Source: Actinoallomurus sp963850195
Lineage (GTDB): Bacteria > Actinomycetota > Actinomycetes > Streptosporangiales > Streptosporangiaceae
Length of the DNA stretch: 64,000 nt
Reading direction: 5' to 3'
NCBI GenBank assembly: GCA_963850195.1
Contig: CAWKKD010000006.1
Location: forward strand, 248,001 to 312,000
Shown piece after piece: positions 52,248-61,717 of the stretch. Every line of letters starts with the position of its first letter. Position 1 is the stretch's first letter. The notes beneath the pieces are model-generated. The model made no database searches, was not told the DNA's origin, and saw nothing but the letters and a program-made list of their open reading frames with translations. The translations under genes and the position numbers were made by a program.

Positions 52248-55200
52248 GTGGGTCTGGAGATACCCGACGAGGTCAAGTGGCTTTCGTGGATCATCGGGCA
52301 GGACTGGCCCGAGGGTGACGAGACGGCCATGCGCCGTCTCGCCACGGCGTGGGAGGACGCCGCGACGGGCGTCGATGAGCTCACCGGTGACGTGCAGGGG
52401 AGCGCGACCAAGGTCCTGAGTGTCGTTCAGGGTCCGGCGGCGGACAACTTCCGTGAGTTTTGGGATCAGTTCGTCACGACGGACCCGCAGTACCTGCCGA
52501 AGCTTTCGGAGTTGTGTCGTTCGCTCGCCAAGCAGTGCGATGACGGTGCGGCCGAGATCGAGTACGGCAAGTACATGTTCATCGCCCTGCTCATCATCAC
52601 GGCGATTCAGATCGCGTTCCTGATCGCCAACATGATCGAGACGTTCGGGGCGTCCGCGGCGGCCATTCCCGTGGTGGAGGAAGGCGCCCAGGTCGTCGCG
52701 AAGTCGATCGCGCGCAAGTTGCTGGAGGCGCTGCTCAAGAACATCGCTTTGGCCGAGCTGCAGAGCGTGGGCCTGGATGTTCTGATTCAGGGCATTCAGG
52801 TCGCCGAAGGGCACCGGGACGGCTTCGACTGGAGCAAGACCGGCGCGGCGGCCGTCGATGGGCTGGTCAACGGCGTGATCGGTACCGGTGTCGGTCTCGG
52901 TGCGGGGAAGATCCCCGGTCTGTCGGGTGCGGCTACTCCGTTCAAGGGCATGGTCCAGGGCGCCGCTCGCGAGGCCGTCTCCGGCGCGGTATCCGGAGTG
53001 GCCGGTGCGGTCGCCACGACCGCGATCCACGGTGGGGACCTCAGCCCGGAGGCGCTCGCCAAGGCCGCGACCTCGGGCGGGTTCGGCGGCGGCGTCGGCG
53101 GCGCCAAAGGCGGCATGGACGAAGGCGCACACGCCGCCGGCGAACACTCACCGTCCCCCGGCGACGACGGCTTCAGCGGATCACAGAACGAGAGCGGCTC
53201 GGACAACGGATCTCATTCCGGCTCGGACGGCGGGTCGAGCGAACCTCGCGCCGGTTCTGACGACAGCGGTTCGAGTGGCGGTTCCGACGGCGGCTCCAGT
53301 GACAGTGGATCGAGCGGTGACGGCGGCACTAGCCAGCCTCACGTCACGTCGGACGGAGGCAGCTCCGGTGAGCCCCACGTCACCTCCGACGGCGGCGGCT
53401 CCGAACCCCACACCGTCTCAGACGGCGGGTCGTCTGAGCCCCATGTCACTTCAGACAGTGGTTCGTCGAGCGAACCGCACGTCACCTCCGATGGAGGTAC
53501 CGGTACCCCGCATTTCGGCGATGGCGGACCGAACGTCGACACCGGCGGGTCGACCGAGCCGCATGTCGTGTCGGACGACGGCGGAAGCAACTCCCACTCC
53601 GAGTCCGACGGCGCCTCCCGTGACGACGCGTCGTTCAACCGCTCGAACGTGCTCGGCACCGACCGCGGGTCCGCTCCGTCCTCGACGGCATCGGACCCGC
53701 AATCGGGCGCCACCCCGCCCACTCACGACGGTGACGGCCCGGCGGGCAACGTTCCCTCAGCCAATCGGATCGACTCCCTGCTCAACGGCGGATCGTCACA
53801 CGACGGCGGGTCGGCGCCATCCCATGGAAGCATGCTGTCGGACGCCAGCACCTCGTCGCCGGTGGCCGCGGGCGCCGGTCTGCCCGACCGTGCGGGCGGC
53901 CCTGGCACCGAGGGCGTTCCGAACGCCGCCACTGCGCCGACCGGCCCTGCGGCGGGAGCCATGCCGATGGCACCGCCGATGGGCGGCAGGTCCGCACCCG
54001 GCGGCAACGGTCACGCTCCTGCCGAGCGCTCTGGCGGAAGTACGCCCACGTCCCGCCCCTCCGCTGCCGGGGAACGTCCGAGCCCGACGATCGGCGACCG
54101 TCCCACGAACGGCACGGGCTCCACGCGGGACACCACGCGCACCGAGCGCCCAGGCGGAACCGATCGCCGCACCGGCTCGACATCGGATGGCCGTGCGCCC
54201 GAGGCCACGAGTCCGGAGCAGCGCCCGTTCTCGTCCTCTGAGGGCATACGGCCGGAGACTCTGCCGGAGAGCGAGACTCCTCGGACCCCGGCCGAGGACG
54301 CGCCGGGCACACCGGCCGACGAGGCTCCAAGGACGCCGGCCGATCGCATCCCGGAGGTACCTCGAGACGAGCCGCCCGCCACGGACGAACGCCCGACGGC
54401 CGGTGAGTCCGACCGCACCGCACCGTCGGACGCCGAGCCTGGCCGTACCGGCTCGGAGGACCCCACGCCGGGCGAGCCCGAGCACACCAGCACGCAGGAC
54501 TCCATGTCCGGTCGGCCCGGGGACACGCGGGATCCGGCGCTGAGGGAGCCCACGCGCGACGGCGGGGAGTCCTCCCCCGGCGAGCCCGAACGCGTACCGG
54601 ACGAGGGAAGGATCGGCACGGACAGCACCTCGACACGCGACGCGGGCACCGATCGCGCGCCGAGCGACGCCCCTGGGCCTCGCACCGATGACGCTCCCCG
54701 TGACGAGCGGAACCCTGCTCCCTCCGTCCTTTCCGATGAGCCCGGAGCACGGCCGCACGCCGGCGCCCCGGCGGAACCCCGATCCGGCACGGAGCCGGGC
54801 GAGCGCCGTACCGGAGACCCTCGCGATGACTCCGAGCCACCGGCGGAGCCCGGTCGCGACGACCCGAGTCCTGGACACGACGACGCCGAAGCGCAGCATC
54901 ATCCCGACGACGCCGGCCCGCACCACCAGGAGGTTCTCACCCCGGACGAGGTGAACGAACGCCACTCCGAGCCCACCCCGGCGGGATCGTCGTACCACCG
55001 CGGCGACGCCGAGATGGGAGACCTTCCCCAGCGGGTGGCACCGGACCCGGAAGGCCGGTACTCGGTGGACGTCCACATCACGCCGGACGGTCTGGCGCGG
55101 ATCGGCGAGCACACCTATACCCCCGAGCAGTTCGCCGACGTCCTGCGGCACAACGGGGACTACAACGGCGAACCGATCCGGTTGATCGGCTGCGACGCGG

Positions 55201-57101
55201 GATCGAACGACTTCGCTCGCCGCCTCGCCCACGACCTGGGCGCACCCGTCATGGCGCCCGACAAACCAGCCTGGACGGACTCGGCCGGCCGGGTGTTCAG
55301 CTCCGACTCCCACGTCGGCCCGGACGGCAAGCTGAAGCCGGAGATCCCGCCGAACGGCGAATGGACGACCCACAATCCGGACGACACGACCTCCAAGGCG
55401 AGCGACGACGGCTTCGCGCCGGGCACGAAGGACGAGGACAAGCGCGACGGCGACGGGGAAGACGCCAGACACCGCGGCGACGAGGATCCGGCCGACGGCC
55501 GTACCGATCGACCGCCCGGTCATCCCAATGACACGACGGAACATCACTCCGGACCGTTGACTCCTCGGGAGGAGAGGTACCAAGAACCGGCCCGCAGCGA
55601 GTACCGCCAGAACCCACAACACCAGGTCCGTTTCGATCCTCCAGAGGTTCCCCCGAACCGTGTCCACGACCGTGTGGTCGAGCCAGGCCGGCCCTTTGTC
55701 GGCAGTGAGGGTCTGGAACCGAACTCCCGCTACAACGTCATCGAAAACCGCACCGGCCCAGATGGTGAACCGGTGCGGCGCGGGACCTTCTACACCGGCC
55801 CTGACGGCAAGGTCACGCATGCCGACACCTACTCGCCGAACCTGCGCGAAGACCACCCCGACCACGTCCCCAACCCGGACGCGCAGCATCCTCAGCCGGA
55901 CGCCAAGTACCGGGTCGAGGTCGGCGGCCACCACCAGATCTTCTCGGTCGGCGAAGACGGCAGGCCACAGAACGCCGTACATTTCGATCCGCCGGAGCCC
56001 CACCAGACGATCGAGGTCCGCCCCGACCAGCCTTCCGACCTCATACCGCCGCATCCCCACAAGCCGTTCCGGCCCGGCCGGCTGGAGCCAAATACGAAAT
56101 ACGAGGTCACGGACTCCGCCGGAAACTACCGCGGCGCGTACTACACGGACCACGCCGGCGAGGTCCACTGGGTCGAGACTGAGGCAGGTCGCGGTTCCTC
56201 ACAGAACCTCGAGTTGAAGAAGATCGATCCGGACGTCCACTACGTGGAGTCGCAGCACTTCGACCCGGACCGGCTGGCCCCGGAGAACGACAAGTTCACG
56301 CCGAGAGACGATGCTCAGCGGATCAAGGTGCCGGCGGACGAAGGACCGAACGGGAAACAGGCGTTCATCAATCGCAAGGACCTCGAACCGAACGCGCGGT
56401 ATGAGGTCTACTCCAAGAACGGCGAGCCGCGCGGCATCTTCTACACGGATGAGAACGGCAAGGTGCGGATCGTCGATACGTACCGGCCGTTCAACCCCGA
56501 CTTGAACAACCCCCTGCCCAACACGCAGTACTCGGTCGACCATGGAAAATGGCAGTTCGAGACCGGGCCGGAGAATCCCCATTTTGCGAACGCCAAGCCA
56601 CAACACGTCACCGACACGTGCGCGTCTTCGGGCCACCACCTCAGCAAGGACGAGGCGTCCTCGGACTACGGACGTCGGCATGAGCCTGCACAGGGTCGGT
56701 CCGGTGAACTCGCCGGCAAGGCGACCGTCGTGGCGGCGGACGGCAAGATCAGCAGCAAGAACATCAACGACGGCGGCCATACCCAGGGCAGCCAGTTCGG
56801 CAGCCCTGGCGAGCTGATCAACATGATCTCTCAGCTGCGGGACGAGAACCAGGGCAACAACAACGCGGCGCTGGGGCTAGTGTCGGACGACACCTGGCAC
56901 GCGATGGAGAAGCAGGTGGCCCTCACGGCCGAACAGCCGGGTGTCGCCATTGAGAGCTTCGACGTGTTCGCGCTGCGAGATGCTGGCGAGCAGGTTCCGC
57001 ACACGGTCCAGGTGCGCTATGTCGAGGTCGCCGATGGCAAGGTGACGGTACGCGTGAGGAGCTTCCCGAATGTCACATCCGGGTACACCAATGGACCCTG
57101 A
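52248..57101 (+). CDS. CpnT-like polymorphic toxin with C80-like and DGGH nuclease domains
   Basis: 1617 residues. Residues 1-95: CpnT/WXG100-like export domain (PDEVKWLSWIIGQDWPEGDE). About 108-132: transmembrane helix. About 140-290: Ala/Gly-rich amphipathic region. About 295-905: disordered Gly/Ser/Asp- then Pro/Glu/Arg-rich linker with SEPHVTSDGG repeats. About 925-1045: a domain with His943 (VDVH) and Cys982 (LIGCDAG), placed like the catalytic pair of C80 self-processing proteases. About 1150-1440: repeated LEPNxxYEV...FYTDxxGKV modules. C-terminus: endonuclease of the DNA/RNA non-specific NS_2 type, with DGGH at 1508-1511 and LINMISQ. It probably kills competitors by degrading nucleic acid. 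Its last 32 bases overlap the immunity gene. Confidence 0.85.
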   Translation: MGLEIPDEVKWLSWIIGQDWPEGDETAMRRLATAWEDAATGVDELTGDVQGSATKVLSVVQGPAADNFREFWDQFVTTDPQYLPKLSELCRSLAKQCDDGAAEIEYGKYMFIALLIITAIQIAFLIANMIETFGASAAAIPVVEEGAQVVAKSIARKLLEALLKNIALAELQSVGLDVLIQGIQVAEGHRDGFDWSKTGAAAVDGLVNGVIGTGVGLGAGKIPGLSGAATPFKGMVQGAAREAVSGAVSGVAGAVATTAIHGGDLSPEALAKAATSGGFGGGVGGAKGGMDEGAHAAGEHSPSPGDDGFSGSQNESGSDNGSHSGSDGGSSEPRAGSDDSGSSGGSDGGSSDSGSSGDGGTSQPHVTSDGGSSGEPHVTSDGGGSEPHTVSDGGSSEPHVTSDSGSSSEPHVTSDGGTGTPHFGDGGPNVDTGGSTEPHVVSDDGGSNSHSESDGASRDDASFNRSNVLGTDRGSAPSSTASDPQSGATPPTHDGDGPAGNVPSANRIDSLLNGGSSHDGGSAPSHGSMLSDASTSSPVAAGAGLPDRAGGPGTEGVPNAATAPTGPAAGAMPMAPPMGGRSAPGGNGHAPAERSGGSTPTSRPSAAGERPSPTIGDRPTNGTGSTRDTTRTERPGGTDRRTGSTSDGRAPEATSPEQRPFSSSEGIRPETLPESETPRTPAEDAPGTPADEAPRTPADRIPEVPRDEPPATDERPTAGESDRTAPSDAEPGRTGSEDPTPGEPEHTSTQDSMSGRPGDTRDPALREPTRDGGESSPGEPERVPDEGRIGTDSTSTRDAGTDRAPSDAPGPRTDDAPRDERNPAPSVLSDEPGARPHAGAPAEPRSGTEPGERRTGDPRDDSEPPAEPGRDDPSPGHDDAEAQHHPDDAGPHHQEVLTPDEVNERHSEPTPAGSSYHRGDAEMGDLPQRVAPDPEGRYSVDVHITPDGLARIGEHTYTPEQFADVLRHNGDYNGEPIRLIGCDAGSNDFARRLAHDLGAPVMAPDKPAWTDSAGRVFSSDSHVGPDGKLKPEIPPNGEWTTHNPDDTTSKASDDGFAPGTKDEDKRDGDGEDARHRGDEDPADGRTDRPPGHPNDTTEHHSGPLTPREERYQEPARSEYRQNPQHQVRFDPPEVPPNRVHDRVVEPGRPFVGSEGLEPNSRYNVIENRTGPDGEPVRRGTFYTGPDGKVTHADTYSPNLREDHPDHVPNPDAQHPQPDAKYRVEVGGHHQIFSVGEDGRPQNAVHFDPPEPHQTIEVRPDQPSDLIPPHPHKPFRPGRLEPNTKYEVTDSAGNYRGAYYTDHAGEVHWVETEAGRGSSQNLELKKIDPDVHYVESQHFDPDRLAPENDKFTPRDDAQRIKVPADEGPNGKQAFINRKDLEPNARYEVYSKNGEPRGIFYTDENGKVRIVDTYRPFNPDLNNPLPNTQYSVDHGKWQFETGPENPHFANAKPQHVTDTCASSGHHLSKDEASSDYGRRHEPAQGRSGELAGKATVVAADGKISSKNINDGGHTQGSQFGSPGELINMISQLRDENQGNNNAALGLVSDDTWHAMEKQVALTAEQPGVAIESFDVFALRDAGEQVPHTVQVRYVEVADGKVTVRVRSFPNVTSGYTNGP

Positions 57102-58068
57102 GGAGAGGAAGAACGCCAAGGCGGAATTGCACAACCAGGTGTGCTGGGCATTGGAGGACGCGGCCCCGGAAGCTCGCCGGATCGACCTTCGGCTCACGGC
57201 CACGGGCGGCGTGTCCGAAGCAGCGCTGACCGTGACGATGCCCGATGGGGCGCACCCGGCGATCACTCCACCTCAGGAAGCGATCGATCTGCTGATGCGG
57301 CGCCGCCCGTTGTCGTACGTCCCGGGCGAAGGCACCTGGTTCTCGGCCCGGTACGTCCTCGAACCTCCGAATCGTGTCGCCGCCAACTTCAACTACGACG
57401 GCGACCCGAGATGGAGTCCCCCCATCCCTGCCGATGTGTGGGCCCACGATCTGGAGGAGTTCCCTCGTGACGAGGAATACCTCCCGGACTGGCTACGGGC
57501 ACGGGCGGCGGGCCGGGAACCGGACTTCGCACCGTCGAACGCCGTTGGAGGCCTGACCCCAGAGGACCAGCGTGAGATCTACGCCGGTGAGATCCTGACG
57601 CTCCTGGTGGATGCGGCGCCGCCGGACTGGGTGGAGATCATGGGCACCTACCGGGCTGTGGGTGACCATATCGAGTTGCCGGTCACCGTACGCGATCTCG
57701 ACCACAGCCTTCGCGTTTGGGAGCCCCCTCAGGAGCTCTCCTATCTGCTCGACAAGCTGCGGGCCGGGATGTACTACCTTGCCGACGACGCCCCCGATGC
57801 GGGCCGCGGCACCTGGTCCCAAGCCACATTCCAGGTTCAGTTCGGGAGTCCGTCGCGCATCGACCTGCGTTATGCGTGGGACACCGAGCCTGAATGGGAG
57901 AGCGAGCCTTCAGAGCAGGCCGTCCGCCATGAGCTGGACCGCTTCCCGCGTATTGCGACGTATCTGCCCAATTGGATGCGCGACCGCGCGGGGCTGTCGT
58001 CGCCCGAAGGAGAGACCCCGGAGGGACAGGACTCCCAGCCCGACGATCAGCCGCCCGGCAGCGCGTAA
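57070..58068 (+). CDS. Immunity protein with two YezG/DUF600-like domains
   Basis: 332 residues, predicted to neutralise the nuclease toxin. Two related segments (about 75-145 and 225-310) share a pattern of G-x-G-T-W-x-x-A, W-x-x-x-P and EFPRDEEYLPDWL / DRFPRIATYLPNWM, which matches the YezG (DUF600) immunity fold. ATG at 57070 has GAGGAG at 57056-57061, giving a 32-base overlap with the toxin gene; an ATG at 57091 is a weaker alternative. It converges on the SUKH gene and overlaps its stop by 22 bases. Confidence 0.8.
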   Translation: MSHPGTPMDPEERKNAKAELHNQVCWALEDAAPEARRIDLRLTATGGVSEAALTVTMPDGAHPAITPPQEAIDLLMRRRPLSYVPGEGTWFSARYVLEPPNRVAANFNYDGDPRWSPPIPADVWAHDLEEFPRDEEYLPDWLRARAAGREPDFAPSNAVGGLTPEDQREIYAGEILTLLVDAAPPDWVEIMGTYRAVGDHIELPVTVRDLDHSLRVWEPPQELSYLLDKLRAGMYYLADDAPDAGRGTWSQATFQVQFGSPSRIDLRYAWDTEPEWESEPSEQAVRHELDRFPRIATYLPNWMRDRAGLSSPEGETPEGQDSQPDDQPPGSA

Positions 58069-58820
58069 ACGAAGCGGCCGCCGTGAGAGCGTTGGAAGAA
58101 CGGCGGGTACGGGCCCTCGTACGCGGTCCGGAACCCGATCATCGCGGGGTGGCCGGCACCTTTGAGGTCGGCGACGAGCGTGCCGTCGGGGACGGCCGCC
58201 GCCGCTTCGGCGAGGACGGGATCCTCCGCCCGGCGGAGCGTTTCGGCGGGCAGCGGCGTCACCCGCCGAGGCCCGGCGTTGTCCTCGTCCCCGTACGAGG
58301 ACAACGTCTCGCCCCACGCGTCGGCGAGGAGTTCCGGCAGCGCGTCCTCCAGCTCGTCGGGGGCGAGATCCTCGTCCTCCCTCGCCCATTCCACGGCGAG
58401 CAGGATCTGGTGCGCGGTCTGCGCGACGTACCAGGCCAGCGACGGCGCGAGCCGTACGACGTCGGTCTCCTCCTCGATAAGGAAGACCGGGCCCCAGCGT
58501 CCGGTCGCGGGGTCCACGTCGACGTACACGGTGTCTCCGGCGCCGGTGTGGCGCAGCACCCAGTAACTGCCTGCCCGGCCGAGCCGCCACCTGTCGGTGC
58601 CGGCATCGACCGTCGGGTCGACGCCGAAGTCCCAGGGGTAGCCGTTCTCCAGCAGTTCCAGGCCCGACATGCGCCTCAGCAGCAGCCGTACGTCCTCCGG
58701 CACCGGGACCGGCCAGGAGTCCATCTCCTCGTCGCGGAGCCCGGGGAAGATCTGTACCAGCTCAGGAATCTCGGCGACCAGCCGGTCCACCAGCACCATC
58801 GCCTCGCCGACGGCCGTCAT
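58047..58820 (-). CDS. SMI1/KNR4 (SUKH)-like protein
   Basis: 257 residues. The segment PVPEDVRLLLRRMSGLELLENGYPW is the helix-turn of SUKH proteins, followed by strands (VYVDVDPATGRWGPVFLIE) and an acidic helix. SUKH proteins are the most frequent immunity family in polymorphic toxin loci. Start ATG at 58820 with a GGGAG site. Opposite orientation to the toxin operon. It may protect against a different toxin. Convergent overlap with the immunity gene. Confidence 0.68.
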   Translation of the reverse strand: MTAVGEAMVLVDRLVAEIPELVQIFPGLRDEEMDSWPVPVPEDVRLLLRRMSGLELLENGYPWDFGVDPTVDAGTDRWRLGRAGSYWVLRHTGAGDTVYVDVDPATGRWGPVFLIEEETDVVRLAPSLAWYVAQTAHQILLAVEWAREDEDLAPDELEDALPELLADAWGETLSSYGDEDNAGPRRVTPLPAETLRRAEDPVLAEAAAAVPDGTLVADLKGAGHPAMIGFRTAYEGPYPPFFQRSHGGRFVYALPGG

Positions 58821-59031
58821 CGCCGCTCCCCTTCCCACATCCGCCGAGATCATAGCTGGACCGGCGAGACGGGCAGTAAGGCGACCCGAATTTTCGGAAT
58901 GTGCGAGGTTGCGAGCAGAGGTCTCGTACCTGTTCGTCCAGTTGCACAGTGGAATGTACGCGCCGCCCGCTGGCGGCTGAGGATTCTTCGGCGGCACATG
59001 GCGTCGCCGGATCTCTTGGGAGGAATAAGGC

Positions 59032-59967
59032 ATGGGGCAGCCGTCGAGGGCTGACGAGCAGGCGCTCGTGGCGCAACTTGGGCAGGCGTTGTCGCGACTC
59101 GTCGCGCCCGGATGGCGGCGGCTTTGGGCCGAATACCGCGCCGCAGGACGGCAGATCGAGGTCGATGCCTTCGTCGCCGGCCCGGACGGGACACCCCACT
59201 GGGTCCAGCCGTCCCAGGAGATCGCGGAGGTGTTCGGCCGGCTTCGTACGGCGATGTACCGTCCCGGCCGCGGTACCTGGCTGAGCGCCCTCATCACGAT
59301 CGAGCCCTCACTGCCCTACCGGTTCGACGTCAACCTCGACGTCGAACCGCGTTGGCGGTACGTGCCTCCGCCGATGGGGTTCCAGGACGAGTTGCGATTC
59401 TTCCCACGTGAGGACCGGTGGATCCCCGCCTGGCTACGGCAGCGCGCGGGCATGCCACCGCAGACCCCGGTGCCGGCCGTCCAAGCACCGCCCGTCCAGG
59501 CACCGACGGCCCAGGCGCCGTCCGTACCGGCGCCGGAGCCCGTCCAGCCCTCACCGTCCCCGGCGGCTCCGGCGGCTCCGGCTGATGACGAACCGATGCG
59601 GACACCGCGGGTGTACGACGGCCTGGACGAGGCAGGCCGGCCGGTCGTCGATCGTGAGCGGTTGTCGCCGGACGAGCGGGACCGCGTGCTCGCGTATCTC
59701 GAGGCCGCGCCGGTCGTGCTGGCGGCGCGGTCCTACGACACGGACGCGTTCGCGCCCGACGAGCCCGCCGCGGTGCCAATGAACTTCCGTACCGATGGTT
59801 CGTGGGTATGGCCGGGGGCGGTCGTCTACTACCTGCGCAAGCACGATGTCACGCCGGACCCCGAGCTGCTCGCCCACATCCGCGGCCGGGACTTCACCAT
59901 GCCCGCAGTCGACGACCCGACCCGTGACCTGGCGGTGTCTGTGATCACGGGTGGACCGCTCCCCTGA
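59032..59967 (+). CDS. Second YezG-like protein with Pro/Ala linker and unknown C-terminal domain
   Basis: 311 residues. The N-terminal domain (about 1-140) repeats the pattern of the immunity gene: RLRTAMYRPGRGTWLSALIT, NLDVEPRWRYVPPP and FFPREDRWIPAWLRQRAGM. A Pro/Ala/Val/Gln linker (about 142-185) joins it to a C-terminal domain (about 195-310) with LSPDERDRVLAYLEAAPVVLAARSYD and NFRTDGSWVWPGAVVYYL, which I do not recognise. GGGAGGAA precedes the ATG. Probably an accessory or orphan immunity protein. Confidence 0.68.
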   Translation: MGQPSRADEQALVAQLGQALSRLVAPGWRRLWAEYRAAGRQIEVDAFVAGPDGTPHWVQPSQEIAEVFGRLRTAMYRPGRGTWLSALITIEPSLPYRFDVNLDVEPRWRYVPPPMGFQDELRFFPREDRWIPAWLRQRAGMPPQTPVPAVQAPPVQAPTAQAPSVPAPEPVQPSPSPAAPAAPADDEPMRTPRVYDGLDEAGRPVVDRERLSPDERDRVLAYLEAAPVVLAARSYDTDAFAPDEPAAVPMNFRTDGSWVWPGAVVYYLRKHDVTPDPELLAHIRGRDFTMPAVDDPTRDLAVSVITGGPLP

Positions 59968-59968
59968 C

Positions 59969-61606
59969 TCAGCGGACCGTACGGCCGGCGATGTTGAGCT
60001 TTTCCAGCAGTGGTGCGGGGGCGAAGGACGGCTCGCGGTGTTCGGTGAAGAGGGCGTGGAGGACCTCGACGACGTGGTCGAGGCCGATCCGGTCGAGGTC
60101 GGCGATCGGGCCGATCGGGTAGCCGCAGCCGTACTTCATGGCGGCGTCGATGGCGTCGGCGTCCGCGTAGCCGGCTTCGAGCATGCGGACCGCGTCGTTG
60201 AGGTACGGGGCGCGGAGGGCGTCGACGATGAAGCCGGCGCGGTCGCGGGTGCGTACCGGGTGCTTGCCGAGGCTCTCGACGTACGCGGACGCGCGGTCGA
60301 GGGTCTCGGGGGCGGTGACGGCGGTCGCGACGAGCTCGGCGAGCTCGGCCTCGGGGTCGGGCAGGTGCAGGCCGACCACGTCCTGGGGGCGGTCGGTGGC
60401 CATCGCGAGCTCGATCACGGGCTCGGTGGAGGCGGTGGTGGCCAGGATCGCGCCGGGCTTGGCGACGTCGTCGACGGCGGCGAGCAGGGAGCGCTTCACC
60501 GAGATGTCCTCACCGACGGCCTCGATGATCAGGTCGCGGTCGGCGAGGGCGGACAGCTCGGTACCGCCCTGAACGCCGTCACCGAGGGCGGCGTGAACGG
60601 CGCGAACCTTGTCGTCGTCACCGGCGACGAAGCGTACGTCCGCGCCGGCGTCGGCGAACGCGCCGATCAGGGCGACCGCGAGCGGGCCCGAACCTGCGAC
60701 GCCGACGCTGGGCATCGGTACGGCGCTCGTCTTGGCGGGCTCGTCCGCCGGGGTGGCGTAGGAGTAGAAGCCGTGCCCGGACTTGCGGCCCAGCCGCCCG
60801 GCCGTGACGAGTTCGCGCAGGATCGGCGCCGGTGCGTGCCGACGCTCGCGCGTCTCGCGGTAGATCGCCTCGCAGACCTCGAGGGAGACGTCGAGCCCGA
60901 TGAGGTCCATCAGGGTGAGCGGGCCCATCGGGAGCCCAGTCGCCTTCATCGCCGCGTCGATGTCCTCGCGGGAGGCGTGCCCGGAGTCGTACATGGCGGC
61001 GGCCTGGTTGAGGTAGCCGAACAGCAGGCGGTTCGCGATGAACCCCGCGCGGTCCGCGATGGTCACCCCGACCTTGCCGAGGCCCGACACCAGCTCCTGG
61101 ACGGTGGCGAGCGCCTCCGTGCGGGTGAGCACGGTATGGATGACCTCGACGAGCTTCATCACCGGCGCCGGGTTGAAGAAGTGCACGCCGACGATCTGCT
61201 CGGGTCGGTTGGTGGCCGTCGCGATCTGGGTGACCGACAGCGAGGAGGTGTTGGTCGCCAGCACGGCGTCGGCGCGGCAGACCTTGTCCAGCTCGGCGAA
61301 CACCCGGCGCTTCAGGTCCAGGCGCTCCGGCACGGCCTCGATGATCAGGTCGCAGTCGGCGAGCGCCTCGAACGACGTGGACAGGTCGATCCGGCCCAGG
61401 ATCGCGGCCTGCTCCTCCTCGGAGAGCCGCCCACGCTGCACCGCGCGGCCGGTGGACTTCTCCAGGTGCCCACGACCGCGCCGCAGCGCGTCCTCGCCGA
61501 CCTCGATCCCGACGACCTCGTACCCGCCCTTGGCCAGTACCTCGGCGATCCCGGCCCCCATCGTGCCGAGCCCGACGACGCCGACCTTGTTCACCACAGC
61601 GCTCAT
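59969..61606 (-). CDS. 3-hydroxyacyl-CoA dehydrogenase, two-domain
   Basis: 545 residues, a tandem form. The first NAD-binding domain (VGVVGLGTMGAGIAEVLAKGG; E-E of EVGED binds NAD) is complete with HFFNPAPVMKLVEV. C-terminal 3HCDH helices follow, with a second, degenerate Rossmann unit (GVAGSGPLAVALIGAF) and 3HCDH-C domain (GYPIGPIADLDRIGLD). It likely oxidises 3-hydroxyacyl-CoA in beta-oxidation or butyrate metabolism, as in FadB-like/PaaH. ATG at 61606. It splits the toxin region from its remnants. Confidence 0.92.
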   Translation of the reverse strand: MSAVVNKVGVVGLGTMGAGIAEVLAKGGYEVVGIEVGEDALRRGRGHLEKSTGRAVQRGRLSEEEQAAILGRIDLSTSFEALADCDLIIEAVPERLDLKRRVFAELDKVCRADAVLATNTSSLSVTQIATATNRPEQIVGVHFFNPAPVMKLVEVIHTVLTRTEALATVQELVSGLGKVGVTIADRAGFIANRLLFGYLNQAAAMYDSGHASREDIDAAMKATGLPMGPLTLMDLIGLDVSLEVCEAIYRETRERRHAPAPILRELVTAGRLGRKSGHGFYSYATPADEPAKTSAVPMPSVGVAGSGPLAVALIGAFADAGADVRFVAGDDDKVRAVHAALGDGVQGGTELSALADRDLIIEAVGEDISVKRSLLAAVDDVAKPGAILATTASTEPVIELAMATDRPQDVVGLHLPDPEAELAELVATAVTAPETLDRASAYVESLGKHPVRTRDRAGFIVDALRAPYLNDAVRMLEAGYADADAIDAAMKYGCGYPIGPIADLDRIGLDHVVEVLHALFTEHREPSFAPAPLLEKLNIAGRTVR

Positions 61607-61717
61607 GGTCCGCAGTTTCGCAGAGCGCCGTACGTAGCCCGACCACGGGCCCGCGTTTCCGGCGTTGTGCATGGGATCGTGACGCGGGACCGGGCCCGTA
61701 GACGTCAGGGAGTGGGA

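Noticed and set aside
53200..53620. Tandem SEPHVTSDGG units as a possible DNA repeat array or CRISPR
   Set aside because: They are in-frame protein repeats with varying DNA sequence and no unique spacers; part of the toxin linker.
53796..56168. 790-codon minus-strand frame opposite the toxin
   Set aside because: Mirror of the toxin's Pro/Asp/Arg linker; composition explained by the sense strand.
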